Assembly (NCBI RefSeq): GCF_030704825.1
Contig: NZ_JAUYNX010000038.1
Location: 1 to 64,000 of the forward strand
DNA: 64,000 bases
Direction: 5' to 3'
DNA from: Brevundimonas sp.
Lineage (GTDB): Bacteria; Pseudomonadota; Alphaproteobacteria; Caulobacterales; Caulobacteraceae
Each line of letters starts with the position of its first letter. The stretch's first letter is position 1. A model generated the notes under the pieces. It was not told the origin of the DNA. It did not search any database and was given only the letters and a program-made list of their open reading frames with translations. Positions 25,179 to 32,416 of this stretch are shown here, piece after piece. The position numbers and the translations under genes were made by a program.

Positions 25179-25834
25179 TGACCGATCCAGCCGACATTCA
25201 TGCGCGAGAGGACGAGGCCCGGGTCGCCGAGACGGCCCGGGCCTTCCGCGCGCGGTCGCGGCGGGTCCATCTGCTGCGGCGGGTGTTGCCGGTGGCGATC
25301 ATCGTGCTGGCGGGCGGCACGCTGAGCTGGATCGTGCTGCGCAGCGTGATGTCGGACGTCGAGCGCAAGGCCGGGACCAGCGGCGAGATTCGCCTGGACG
25401 CCGCCATGTTCCACGGCCAGGACGCCGAGGGCCGCAGCTTCGTGATCGGGGCCAGGAGCGCCATCCGCGATCCGGACACGGGCCGGTTCCGGCTGGTCGG
25501 TCCGGCGCTGAGGCTCAACCTGGGCGGCCGCAAGGTCACCACCCTGACCGCTGACGGCGGCGTCTACGACCAGACTGCCAAAACGGTGACCATCGGGCCC
25601 AATGTCAGGATTTCGGACGGAGGCACGGGCTTCGTGCTGGTCACCCCGGAAGCGGTCGTCGACACCGCGACCGGCATCGTGACGGGCTCGAAGGGCGTCC
25701 AGGGCTCGGGGCCGCTTGGAACCGTCAGCGCTTCGTCTTATGTGATCTATGAACAGGGCGAACGGGTCGTGTTCAGGGGCTCGGGCGAAAACAAGGTGCG
25801 CGGGACCATCAACCCGGCGAGGTCGGACGGATGA
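25178..25834 (+). CDS. lptC: LPS export system protein LptC
   Basis: LptC anchors the periplasmic bridge that moves LPS from the LptBFG complex to LptA. The 218-residue product has a basic N-terminal segment, one transmembrane helix at about residues 34-52 (VAIIVLAGGTLSWIVLRS), and a beta-jellyroll with repeated hydrophobic strands (GRKVTTLTADGGVYDQ, VTPEAVVDTATGIVTGSKGV) typical of LptC/DUF1239. It is coupled to rnd by a TGATG overlap and to lptA by a 4-bp overlap. Function is assigned by fold-type sequence and by gene order. Confidence 0.88.
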   Translation: MTDPADIHAREDEARVAETARAFRARSRRVHLLRRVLPVAIIVLAGGTLSWIVLRSVMSDVERKAGTSGEIRLDAAMFHGQDAEGRSFVIGARSAIRDPDTGRFRLVGPALRLNLGGRKVTTLTADGGVYDQTAKTVTIGPNVRISDGGTGFVLVTPEAVVDTATGIVTGSKGVQGSGPLGTVSASSYVIYEQGERVVFRGSGENKVRGTINPARSDG

Positions 25835-26313
25835 GCATGACCAGAACCCTGACGACGGCGGCGATCGCCCTGGCGCTGGCCGCGCTGCCGACGATCGGCG
25901 GCGCGCAGAGCGTCGATGCGGATCAGCCGATCATGTGGGGCGCCGACACGGTCGAATATGTCGGCGACACCCTGACCCTGAGCGGCAAGGCGGAGTTGAC
26001 GCAGGGCGGCAATCGCCTGCGCGCCGACCGGATTTCCGGTCTCAACCAGTCCGCCGACAGCCGGCTGGAGGCGTCGGGCGACGTCTATTTCGTCACCCCG
26101 GAGCAGACCATCCGGGGCGACCGGGCGGTCTACACCACGGCGGACGACATGATCGTCGTAACCGGCGACGTGATCCTGACCCAGGGCCAGAACGTCATGA
26201 CGGGCGGTCGCCTGACCTACAATGTCCGGACGGAGTCCGCGCGCCTCGAGGGCGCGACGGGGGCCGGCGGCCGCGTGCAGGGCGTCTTTTATCCCGAACG
26301 CAGCGGGAACTGA
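25831..26313 (+). CDS. lptA: LPS transport periplasmic protein LptA
   Basis: LptA polymerises across the periplasm to carry LPS to the outer-membrane LptDE. The 160-residue chain has a signal peptide (to about residue 25, GGAQS) and an OstA-like beta-jellyroll with the recurring pattern 'A-D-x-I-S...GDVYFVTPEQTIRGDRAVYTTADDMIVVTGDV'. The ATG overlaps the lptC stop by four bases. The stop is 20 bp before lptB. Confidence 0.92.
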   Translation: MSMTRTLTTAAIALALAALPTIGGAQSVDADQPIMWGADTVEYVGDTLTLSGKAELTQGGNRLRADRISGLNQSADSRLEASGDVYFVTPEQTIRGDRAVYTTADDMIVVTGDVILTQGQNVMTGGRLTYNVRTESARLEGATGAGGRVQGVFYPERSGN

Positions 26314-26333
26314 GCCCCGGCTCGGTCTGACCT

Positions 26334-27125
26334 TTGGCGCGCAAGGAACTCTCAGCTCTCAATGTGAACGAGGCGCCGGCAGCCCCGGCCGGCGGACCCA
26401 CGCGCCCGACCGGCCTGCGGGTCGAGAACATCGCCCGCTCGTTCGGCCAGCGGCAGGTGGTGCGCGACGTCTCGCTCAGCGTCCAGCGCGGCCAGGTCGC
26501 GGGTCTGCTGGGGCCGAACGGGGCAGGCAAGACCACCTGCTTCTACATGATCACCGGCCTGATCCCGCCCGACAGCGGCACGATCTGGCTGGACGGCGAG
26601 GACATCACGGCCCAGCCGATGTACCAGCGCGCCCGCATGGGGCTGGGCTATCTGGCGCAGGAAGCCTCGATCTTCCGCGGCATGACGGTCGAGCACAACG
26701 TCATGGCGGTGGTCGAACTGCACCACTCCGGCCGCGCCGCCATCGCCGAGGAGACCAGCCGCCTGCTGGAGGAACTGCGCATCGACCACCTGCGCCACGC
26801 CCCCGCCTCGGGTCTGTCGGGCGGCGAGCGGCGGCGCTGTGAGATCGCCCGCGCCCTGGCCGGCAAGCCGAGCTTCATGCTGCTGGACGAGCCCTTCGCC
26901 GGCATCGACCCCCTGGCCATCGCCGACATCCGCCAGGTCATCCGCTACCTGGCGGGCCAGGGCATCGGCGTGCTGATCACCGACCATAATGTGCGCGAGA
27001 CGCTGGAGATCATCGACCACGCCTCGATCATCTCCGGCGGGGCGGTGCTGTTCGAGGGCGAGGCCGAGGACGTCATCCGCGACCCCGAAGTGCGCCGGGT
27101 CTATCTGGGCGACATGTACGGGTAA
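26334..27125 (+). CDS. lptB: LPS export ABC transporter ATP-binding protein LptB
   Basis: LptB is the ATPase of the LptB2FG machine that extracts LPS from the inner membrane. It shows Walker A GPNGAGKTT near residue 63, the Q-loop YLAQEASIFR, the signature LSGGERRR, Walker B LLDEPFAGIDP and the switch His in ITDHNVRE, all in LptB form. The product is up to 263 residues; the N-terminal 25 residues are Ala/Pro-rich and variable. The TTG at 26334 has a weak ribosome-binding site, and a GTG at 26362 is out of register with the frame or could be a later alternative, so the start is uncertain. After lptB the usual rpoN neighbour is displaced by the GIY-YIG element and an M20 peptidase gene. Confidence 0.94.
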   Translation: MARKELSALNVNEAPAAPAGGPTRPTGLRVENIARSFGQRQVVRDVSLSVQRGQVAGLLGPNGAGKTTCFYMITGLIPPDSGTIWLDGEDITAQPMYQRARMGLGYLAQEASIFRGMTVEHNVMAVVELHHSGRAAIAEETSRLLEELRIDHLRHAPASGLSGGERRRCEIARALAGKPSFMLLDEPFAGIDPLAIADIRQVIRYLAGQGIGVLITDHNVRETLEIIDHASIISGGAVLFEGEAEDVIRDPEVRRVYLGDMYG

Positions 27126-27153
27126 CGCCCGAACAGCCGTGAGATTGTGTTCC

Positions 27154-27194
27154 CTTGTCATCCCGGACGCCGCGAAGCGGCGATCCGGGACGGT
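27154..27194 (+). repeat. Left REP-like hairpin of the GIY-YIG element
   Basis: TCCCGGA (27161-27167) pairs with TCCGGGA (27184-27190). CGCCGC pairs with GCGGCG around a GAA loop, with A27183 bulged. The flanks GTCA and CGGT are conserved, inverted, in the right-hand copy. Confidence 0.85.
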
Positions 27195-27211
27195 CTATGC
27201 AACCTTGACGC

Positions 27212-27245
27212 CTCCCGGTCGGCCCGTCAGGGTCGAACCGGGAGA
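27212..27245 (+). promoter_or_regulatory. Hairpin that sequesters the ribosome-binding site of the GIY-YIG gene
   Basis: CTCCCGGT at 27212-27219 pairs with ACCGGGAG at 27237-27244. The 3' arm contains GGAGA, which lies seven bases upstream of the ATG at 27253. Folding would hide the ribosome-binding site, so translation may be kept low or made conditional. This is seen in the sequence; the regulatory effect is inferred. Confidence 0.5.
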
Positions 27246-27252
27246 CAGGGCG

Positions 27253-27555
27253 ATGCCGAACCGCTTCTATGTCTATCTACTCGCAAGCGGGCCGTGCGGC
27301 TGGCTGTACGTCGGCGTCACCAACGACCTGATCCGACGTGTTGCGGAGCACAAGCAGGGCCTGATCCCCGGCTATACGTCCGAGCGAGGGATCGATCGGC
27401 TCGTCTGGTACGAGACCCACCAATACATCGATCAGGCGATTCTGCGGGAAAAGCGGATCAAGCGCTGGCGCAGGGAATGGAAGTTCGCCCTGGTCGAGGA
27501 AACCAATCCCCGCTGGGGCGATCTGTACGGGGACCTGCGGGCGAGGGAAGCCTAG
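27253..27555 (+). CDS. single-domain GIY-YIG endonuclease (UPF0213/YhbQ-like)
   Basis: This 100-residue protein consists of one GIY-YIG nuclease domain: YVYLLASG at the start, WLYVGVTNDLIRRV with the catalytic Arg and Tyr, H in AEHKQG, and the metal-binding Glu in ILREKRIKRWRREWK. The family cleaves DNA with one metal ion. Free-standing members in proteobacteria have no firm cellular role. It stands between inverted REP-like hairpins, with a ribosome-binding site in a hairpin and a terminator-like hairpin overlapping its stop. This looks like a self-contained unit rather than part of the lpt operon. Confidence 0.88.
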   Translation: MPNRFYVYLLASGPCGWLYVGVTNDLIRRVAEHKQGLIPGYTSERGIDRLVWYETHQYIDQAILREKRIKRWRREWKFALVEETNPRWGDLYGDLRAREA

Positions 27556-27584
27556 GCCCGGTTCGGCCACGGCCGACCGGGCCT
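27554..27584 (+). terminator. Hairpin directly after the GIY-YIG gene
   Basis: The arms AGGCCCGGTTCGGCC and GGCCGACCGGGCCT pair with one bulged T. The left arm begins inside the stop codon. No T-run follows on the plus strand, so it may be a weak terminator or a structural part of the element. Confidence 0.55.
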
Positions 27585-27602
27585 CGTGACTGTTCTCGCA
27601 TT

Positions 27603-27643
27603 ACCGTCCCGGATAGCGCCTGCGGCGCTTCCGGGATGACAAG
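27603..27643 (-). repeat. Right REP-like hairpin of the GIY-YIG element
   Basis: TCCCGGA (27607-27613) pairs with TCCGGGA (27630-27636). AGCGCC pairs with GGCGCT around a TGC loop, with T27614 bulged. Its ends are the exact inverted copy of the left hairpin ends, while its tip sequence differs. Confidence 0.85.
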
Positions 27644-27645
27644 CT

Positions 27646-28941
27646 CTACTCCCCGCCCAGGCTCAACCGGCTGATCAGCACCGCTGCGCGCTGCGACTGG
27701 CGCACCAGACTGTCCAGATCGACCCATTCGCCCTCGGCGTGGGCCCCGCCGCCCGAGATGCCCAGACCGCCCAGGGTGTCCACATCCGCCGCCACGAAGC
27801 CGCTGTCGGCCGCCCCACGGCGCGCGGGATCGTATTCGGCCATTTCAGGCAGGCCGAGGTCGCGGTTGACGGCGTTCAGTTGCGCCAGCAGGGCGCGGTT
27901 GCCCTCGGTCGGCGCCATGGGCGGATAGCCGCCCTCGGCGAAGACGAGTTCGGCCTCCGTGCGGGGCAGATGATCGGCGACGATGGCCTGCATGCCGTTA
28001 CGGACGCGCTCGTCCTGTTCGCGGGTCAGGGTGCGCAGGTCGCCGCGGGCGATGGCGGTCGAGGCCACGATGTTCGTCTTGCCCGAGGCGGTGACGCTGA
28101 AGCCCTCGGCGTCGATGGCGGCGGGCGTCCCCCCGGCGACGACCCCGACGTTGTAGGTCAGGTTCGGCTCGGGCAGCTCGCGGCGGAAGCCGTCGAGAAT
28201 GCGGGCCAGCTCGTAGATGGCGCCATAGCCCAGGGCATCGTTGAACACGCCGCTGGAATGGCCGGTGCGGCCCGTCGTGGTCAGGGTCCAGTTGGTCGAG
28301 CTGCGCCGCGCCACCGTGCCGAATTCGGCCCCGTCGTCGACGGCGAGGTTCTCGAACTCCAGGGCGAAGGCGGCCGCCTGTCCGGCGGCGATCAGATCGC
28401 GTCGGGCCAGCGCGGCCGGCGATCCGATCCGCTCCTCGTCGCCGGTCAGGATCACGGTGATATTGGCCTCGGCCAGCGTCCCGGCGGCCTGCATGGCGCG
28501 CAGGGCGGCGATGATCACCACCACCCCGCCCTTGTCGTCGCCGACGCCGGGCCCGACGGCGCGGTCGCCGTCCCGCTGGAAGGTCTGGAACGGGCTGTCC
28601 GCCTCGAACACCGTGTCCAGATGGCCGATCAGCAGGACGTTGCGGCCCCGGCCCGCATGGGTCGCGACCAGATGACCGGCGCGGCCAGTCTCCGCCATGT
28701 CGACCCAGTCGACCTCAAAGCCCAGCGGCTCCAGCTCGGCCCGGACCATGTCGCCGACGATCCGCACCCCGGCCAGGTTCAAGGTGCCGCTGTTCTGACT
28801 CACCAGCCGCTCCAGCAGGGCGATATGGCGGTCATGCTCGCGCTCGACCGTCTGCATCATGGTCTGTTCGGCCGGGGACGACTGGGCCTGGGCGGCGGCG
28901 GGCGAGACGAACAGCAGAACGGCGGCGAGCAACAGGCGCAT
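27646..28941 (-). CDS. M20-family metallopeptidase (glutamate carboxypeptidase-like), secreted
   Basis: This 431-residue exported zinc peptidase probably releases a C-terminal amino acid (glutamate-carboxypeptidase type). The signal peptide ends near AAAQAQS. Metal and catalytic residues are in place: His and Asp in LLIGHLDTVF, Asp in GPGVGDDKGG, the Glu pair in TGDEERIGS, the acidic residue in ALEFENL and the last His in SGGGAHAEGEW. The dimerisation domain (TGRTGHSSGVFN) lies in between. The ATG at 28941 gives a proper signal peptide. It is oriented against the lpt and rpoN genes and ends two bases from the right hairpin of the GIY-YIG element. Confidence 0.9.
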   Translation of the reverse strand: MRLLLAAVLLFVSPAAAQAQSSPAEQTMMQTVEREHDRHIALLERLVSQNSGTLNLAGVRIVGDMVRAELEPLGFEVDWVDMAETGRAGHLVATHAGRGRNVLLIGHLDTVFEADSPFQTFQRDGDRAVGPGVGDDKGGVVVIIAALRAMQAAGTLAEANITVILTGDEERIGSPAALARRDLIAAGQAAAFALEFENLAVDDGAEFGTVARRSSTNWTLTTTGRTGHSSGVFNDALGYGAIYELARILDGFRRELPEPNLTYNVGVVAGGTPAAIDAEGFSVTASGKTNIVASTAIARGDLRTLTREQDERVRNGMQAIVADHLPRTEAELVFAEGGYPPMAPTEGNRALLAQLNAVNRDLGLPEMAEYDPARRGAADSGFVAADVDTLGGLGISGGGAHAEGEWVDLDSLVRQSQRAAVLISRLSLGGE

Positions 28942-29103
28942 CGGGGACTCTCGCTGGCGACGGGACATCGATGGCGCAGGGGAGCAAAGGCCGGGCGCGA
29001 GGTCCAGCGGTTTAGAACGCCGTTAACCGGTTCGGCGACAAGGTCGCCCCAGCAAGTTTCGGGCCACGCGGCTTGGCGATCGACTTGGCAGGGGAACACC
29101 GGG

Positions 29104-30621
29104 GTGCTCGGACAGAGGCTGGAGATCAGGCAGGGCCAGGGGCTGGTCATCACGCCCCAGCTGCAGCAGGCCATCAAGCTGCTGCAACTGTCGAACCTCG
29201 AGCTGGACGCCTTCGTCGAGGCCGAGCTGGAGCGCAATCCGCTGCTGCAGCGCGAGGACGCCGACCCCGGCGGCGAGATCGAGGCCCCGGCCGCCGCGGA
29301 AAGCCATGACGCGGCCGAAATGACCTTCGACGAGGGCCGGGTGCAGGACGCGGACCGGACGCTCGACGCCCGCTCCGACGATGTCTACGGCGACGCCAGC
29401 CCGGGCGAGCGCACCTCGGACCGGATGGAGGATGTCGGGACCGGCGAGGCCCAGATCGGGCTCAACGACTGGTCGCGCGCCGGCTCGGGCGGCGGCCTGC
29501 CCGACGGCGAGGGCCGCGAACAGCCGGACAGCCGCGAGGCCACCCTGTGGGAGCATCTGCAGGCCCAGGCCTCGCAGGCGGCCTTCTCCCCCTCCGACCA
29601 CGCCATCGCCCTGACCCTGATCGACGGGGTGGACGAGGGCGGCTATCTGCGCGGGGAACTGGCCGAGATCGCCGACCGGCTGGGCATCCCCCTCGAGCGG
29701 GTCGAGGCGGTGCTGGCGGTTTGCCACGGGTTCGAGCCCACCGGCGTCATGGCGCGCTCGGTGCCCGAATGCCTGAAGCTCCAGCTGATCGAGCGCAACC
29801 GCTTCGATCCCGCCATGGCCTGTCTGCTGGACAATCTCGACCTGCTGGCCAAACGCGACCTGTCGGCCCTGCGCAAGGCCTGCGGCGTCGACGCCGAGGA
29901 CATGGCCGAGATGATCGCCGAGCTGAAGGCGCTGACGCCGCGCCCCGGCGCGGGCTTCGGCGGCGAGCCGGCCCAGACGGTCATCCCCGACGTCCACGTG
30001 CGCGCCGATCCGGCGGGCGGCTGGAAGGTCGAGCTGAATTCCGACACCCTGCCGCGCCTGATCATGGACAAGCGATATCACGGGGTGGTCGCGGCGGGGT
30101 CGCGCTCGGACGTGGAGAAGACCTTCGTCGCCGAATGCGCCGCCCAGGCCAGCTGGCTGGTCAAGTCGCTGGACCAGCGGGCCAGGACGATCCTGAAGGT
30201 GTCGTCCGAGATCGTGCGCCAGCAGGACGCCTTTCTTGCCTTCGGGGTGGAGTTCCTGCGGCCGCTGAACCTGAAGACCGTCGCCGACGCTATCGGTATG
30301 CACGAATCGACCGTCAGCCGGGTGACCTCGAACAAATACGTCTCGACCCCGCGCGGGGTGTTCGAGCTGAAATTCTTCTTCACGGCAGCGATCCAGTCGT
30401 CCGACGGCGGCGCGACCCATTCGGCCGAGGCCGTGCGTCACCGGATCAAGGCCATGATCGACGGCGAGGGCCGGGACGGCGACGTGCTCAGCGACGACCG
30501 GATCGTGGAGATTCTCAAGGAGACCGGGATCGACATCGCCCGCCGCACTGTGGCGAAATACCGCGAGGCCCTGCGCATCCCCTCTTCGGTCGAACGCAAG
30601 CGGATGCTGCGGACGGGCTGA
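29104..30621 (+). CDS. rpoN: RNA polymerase sigma-54 factor
   Basis: RpoN directs polymerase to -24/-12 promoters that need an AAA+ activator. The 505-residue protein has the Gln-rich region I (GQGLVITPQLQQAIKLLQLSNLEL), a long acidic region II, the core-binding and HTH regions (MHESTVSRVTSNKYV), and the C-terminal RpoN box ARRTVAKYREAL. The start is GTG at 29104, with AGGGG eight bases upstream, placing the region I motif at the very N-terminus as in relatives. hpf and ptsN follow in the usual order, after an unusual repeat-containing spacer. Confidence 0.96.
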   Translation: MLGQRLEIRQGQGLVITPQLQQAIKLLQLSNLELDAFVEAELERNPLLQREDADPGGEIEAPAAAESHDAAEMTFDEGRVQDADRTLDARSDDVYGDASPGERTSDRMEDVGTGEAQIGLNDWSRAGSGGGLPDGEGREQPDSREATLWEHLQAQASQAAFSPSDHAIALTLIDGVDEGGYLRGELAEIADRLGIPLERVEAVLAVCHGFEPTGVMARSVPECLKLQLIERNRFDPAMACLLDNLDLLAKRDLSALRKACGVDAEDMAEMIAELKALTPRPGAGFGGEPAQTVIPDVHVRADPAGGWKVELNSDTLPRLIMDKRYHGVVAAGSRSDVEKTFVAECAAQASWLVKSLDQRARTILKVSSEIVRQQDAFLAFGVEFLRPLNLKTVADAIGMHESTVSRVTSNKYVSTPRGVFELKFFFTAAIQSSDGGATHSAEAVRHRIKAMIDGEGRDGDVLSDDRIVEILKETGIDIARRTVAKYREALRIPSSVERKRMLRTG

Positions 30622-30654
30622 TCGTTCCCCCTGTCTCTCCTGTATCGCTCGCCC

Positions 30655-30749
30655 GTCGTCGAATTCCTCGATCAGTCGTCGAAATCCGTCGTCGAATTCC
30701 TCGTCCCTGAAGTCGTCGAATTCCCCACCGCTCCGGTCGTCGATTTTCC
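30655..30749 (+). repeat. Five near-copies of GTCGTCGAATTCC in the rpoN-hpf spacer
   Basis: Copies start at 30655, 30675, 30688, 30712 and 30736, each matching GTCGTCGA(A/T)(T/A)T(T)CC with few changes. Four are spaced by multiples of three (33, 24, 24), so one frame would read a Val-Val-Glu-Phe-like motif repeatedly. No start or ribosome-binding site makes it a gene. It may be a cluster of regulatory sites ahead of hpf or a decayed coding end. Confidence 0.7.
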
Positions 30750-30787
30750 TTTCCGCCTCCAGCGTCACCACATTTCGGTGATCGGCG

Positions 30788-30818
30788 TTGACACCATTCC
30801 CGTTCGGTCGCGTTCTAT
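30788..30818 (+). promoter_or_regulatory. Putative hpf promoter
   Basis: TTGACA at 30788-30793 is a perfect -35 hexamer; TTCTAT at 30813-30818 is a possible -10 with a 19-bp spacer. The start of transcription would fall next to the hpf ATG at 30823, implying a leaderless or near-leaderless message. This agrees with the lack of a Shine-Dalgarno sequence. Confidence 0.35.
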
Positions 30819-30822
30819 CGAC

Positions 30823-31488
30823 ATGCAAATCCAGGTCAGCGGCAAGCACGTGGATGTTGGCGACGCCTTAGGCTCCCGCATCTCCCAGGAACTCCAGGAC
30901 GGGATCGGCAAATATTTCGAACGCGGCGCCCAGGAAGCCGAGGTCGTGGTGTCCAAGGACGGCCACGGCTTCAAGGTGGACTGCTGGGTGCGTCTGGCGT
31001 CCGGAGAAGCCATCGTCACCAGCGGTCTGGGCGGCGACGCCCACGGGGCCTTTTCGGACTCGCTCGACAAGCTTGAGAAGCGGGTGCGGCGCTACAAGCG
31101 CCGGCTGAAGAATCACCACGCGGGCCCCCGGGGCCTGTCGCCGGAGCGGACGGAGAACGCCGCCCGCGAAGTGGCCTCAAGCATGGTGCTGCGCAATCCC
31201 GACAGCGTTGACGACGAGGCCTTCGGCGACGCCGGGGTCCCCGGGGAAGCGCCTCCGGTCGGCATGGTCATCGCCGAGACCGAGCATGAGATCCGGACGC
31301 TCACCGTCGGTCGGGCCGTGCTCGAACTGGACATGACCGGCTACCCGGTCGTCCTGTTCAGGAACGCCGCCCACGGCGGCCTGTCGGTGGTGTATCGCCG
31401 GCCCGACGGCAACGTCGGCTGGATCGATCCAGAGCGCACGGTGAAGTCGATCAATGGACACGGTTCGGTAAACGGTCGCGGCGTATAG
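30823..31488 (+). CDS. hpf: ribosome hibernation-promoting factor, long form
   Basis: Long HPF dimerises 70S ribosomes in resting cells. The 221-residue chain starts MQIQVSGKHVDVGDALGSR (RaiA/HPF domain to about residue 100) and ends with the dimerisation domain, showing LDMTGYPVVLFRN and SVVYRRPDGNVGWIDP. The ATG at 30823 is the family start, although no ribosome-binding site precedes it; a GTG at 30778 would add 15 residues. It lies between rpoN and ptsN, the classical order. Confidence 0.93.
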   Translation: MQIQVSGKHVDVGDALGSRISQELQDGIGKYFERGAQEAEVVVSKDGHGFKVDCWVRLASGEAIVTSGLGGDAHGAFSDSLDKLEKRVRRYKRRLKNHHAGPRGLSPERTENAAREVASSMVLRNPDSVDDEAFGDAGVPGEAPPVGMVIAETEHEIRTLTVGRAVLELDMTGYPVVLFRNAAHGGLSVVYRRPDGNVGWIDPERTVKSINGHGSVNGRGV

Positions 31489-31561
31489 TCTTCCCCAATG
31501 GAGGCGGGTGGTCTATGGGGCCCCCGCCCGTTCGGGTCGGATGGGTAGTCGGGGATGCTTG

Positions 31562-32029
31562 ATGGACATCGGTGAATTGCTGGCGGACGGCGGCGTCGTC
31601 CTGCGCGGCGGCGCGTCATCGAAGCGCCAGGCCCTGCATACGGTGGCCGAGGCCGCCGCACAGGTTCTGGGCCTGCCTGAAACCCGCGTGATGGAGGCCC
31701 TGCTGGAGCGCGAGGCGCTGGGCTCGACCGGTCTGGGCGCCGGCGTCGCGGTTCCGCATGCGCGCCTCGAGGGCGTCGAACGGGTGACCGCCGTCTTCGT
31801 TCGACTGGAAACTCCGGTGGCCTACGGAGCGGTCGACGACCGGCCCGTGGACCTGCTGTTCGCCCTGTTCGCCCCGCCCCGCGACGGCGCCGACCATCTG
31901 CGCGCCCTGGCCGCCGTTTCGCGGGCCCTGCGCTCGCCCGGGATGCGCGAACAACTGCGCCAGGCCCGCACCACGGACGCGATCCGCGCCCTGTTCGTCC
32001 GCGACAGCGCCCCCGCGACGGCGGCCTGA
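31562..32029 (+). CDS. ptsN: PTS nitrogen-regulatory EIIA component
   Basis: PtsN (EIIA-Ntr) accepts phosphate from the nitrogen PTS and regulates transporters and kinases by contact. The 155-residue protein shows the phospho-His motif GVAVPHARLEG near residue 65 and the family strand PVDLLFALFAPP. The ATG at 31562 gives the usual start MDIGELL. It follows hpf by 73 bp. The phosphate donor PtsP/NPr genes are not in the window. Confidence 0.93.
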   Translation: MDIGELLADGGVVLRGGASSKRQALHTVAEAAAQVLGLPETRVMEALLEREALGSTGLGAGVAVPHARLEGVERVTAVFVRLETPVAYGAVDDRPVDLLFALFAPPRDGADHLRALAAVSRALRSPGMREQLRQARTTDAIRALFVRDSAPATAA

Positions 32030-32073
32030 TTTTGGCGCGCTAACGGCGCGCGCGGGGCGGCAGCGCCCTTCGA

Positions 32074-32331
32074 TCAATGAACCGAAACCGGCTCCAGTTC
32101 GTGGGCCACGGCGGCCGCGAACGCGGTTTCGCGGTCCATCATGACAGCCAGACGCTCGCCATCCGCTCCGTGCACGGCGTAAAGCACGGCCTTGGGATCG
32201 ACCGACAGGCCCAGTCCGGCCGCGACAGGCACGTCATCGAGGACGTCCGAGGCGCGGATCGCGCGCACATAGACCAGGTCCGGCGCGCCCAGCCCCCTGA
32301 AATCTTCCTTGGTCATGATCGTCGGCGTCAT
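32074..32331 (-). CDS. DUF1150 family protein
   Basis: This 85-residue protein has the pattern FRGLGAPDLVYVRAI...GLSVDPKAVLYAVHGADGERLAV, which matches DUF1150, a small alphaproteobacterial family encoded next to small heat-shock proteins. GGAGG lies eight bases before the ATG at 32331. It follows the Hsp20 gene by 85 bp on the same strand. No signal peptide or membrane helix is seen. The function is not known; co-occurrence with Hsp20 suggests a stress-linked role. Confidence 0.85.
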   Translation of the reverse strand: MTPTIMTKEDFRGLGAPDLVYVRAIRASDVLDDVPVAAGLGLSVDPKAVLYAVHGADGERLAVMMDRETAFAAAVAHELEPVSVH

Positions 32332-32416
32332 GGCGACCGCCTCCTTGTACTGAACTAACGCCCGGAACGGGCTATGGGTCCGGTCCCGACAGCGGCGACC
32401 GGAAAGCGACGGGATT

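Larger units (their letters stand above)
27154..27643 (+). mobile_element. 490-bp GIY-YIG element bounded by inverted REP-like hairpins (putative)
   Basis: Perfect 14-bp terminal inverted repeats (CTTGTCATCCCGGA at 27154-27167, its complement at 27630-27643) form the outer arms of two imperfect hairpins. Inner 12-bp segments (27183-27194 and 27603-27614) are also perfect inverted copies of each other, while the hairpin tips differ. Between them lie one GIY-YIG endonuclease gene and its terminator-like hairpin. No target-site duplication is visible. The unit separates lptB from rpoN, which adjoin in many alphaproteobacteria. That the unit moves, or that the nuclease acts on the hairpins, is inference. 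Confidence 0.55.

Noticed and set aside
30655..30749. CRISPR array in the rpoN-hpf spacer
   Set aside because: The repeats are only about 13 bp with imperfect, irregular spacing (13-24 bp), and no cas genes are present.
29023..30849. Long antisense frame across rpoN on the minus strand
   Set aside because: It has no recognisable domain and mirrors the codon periodicity of rpoN.
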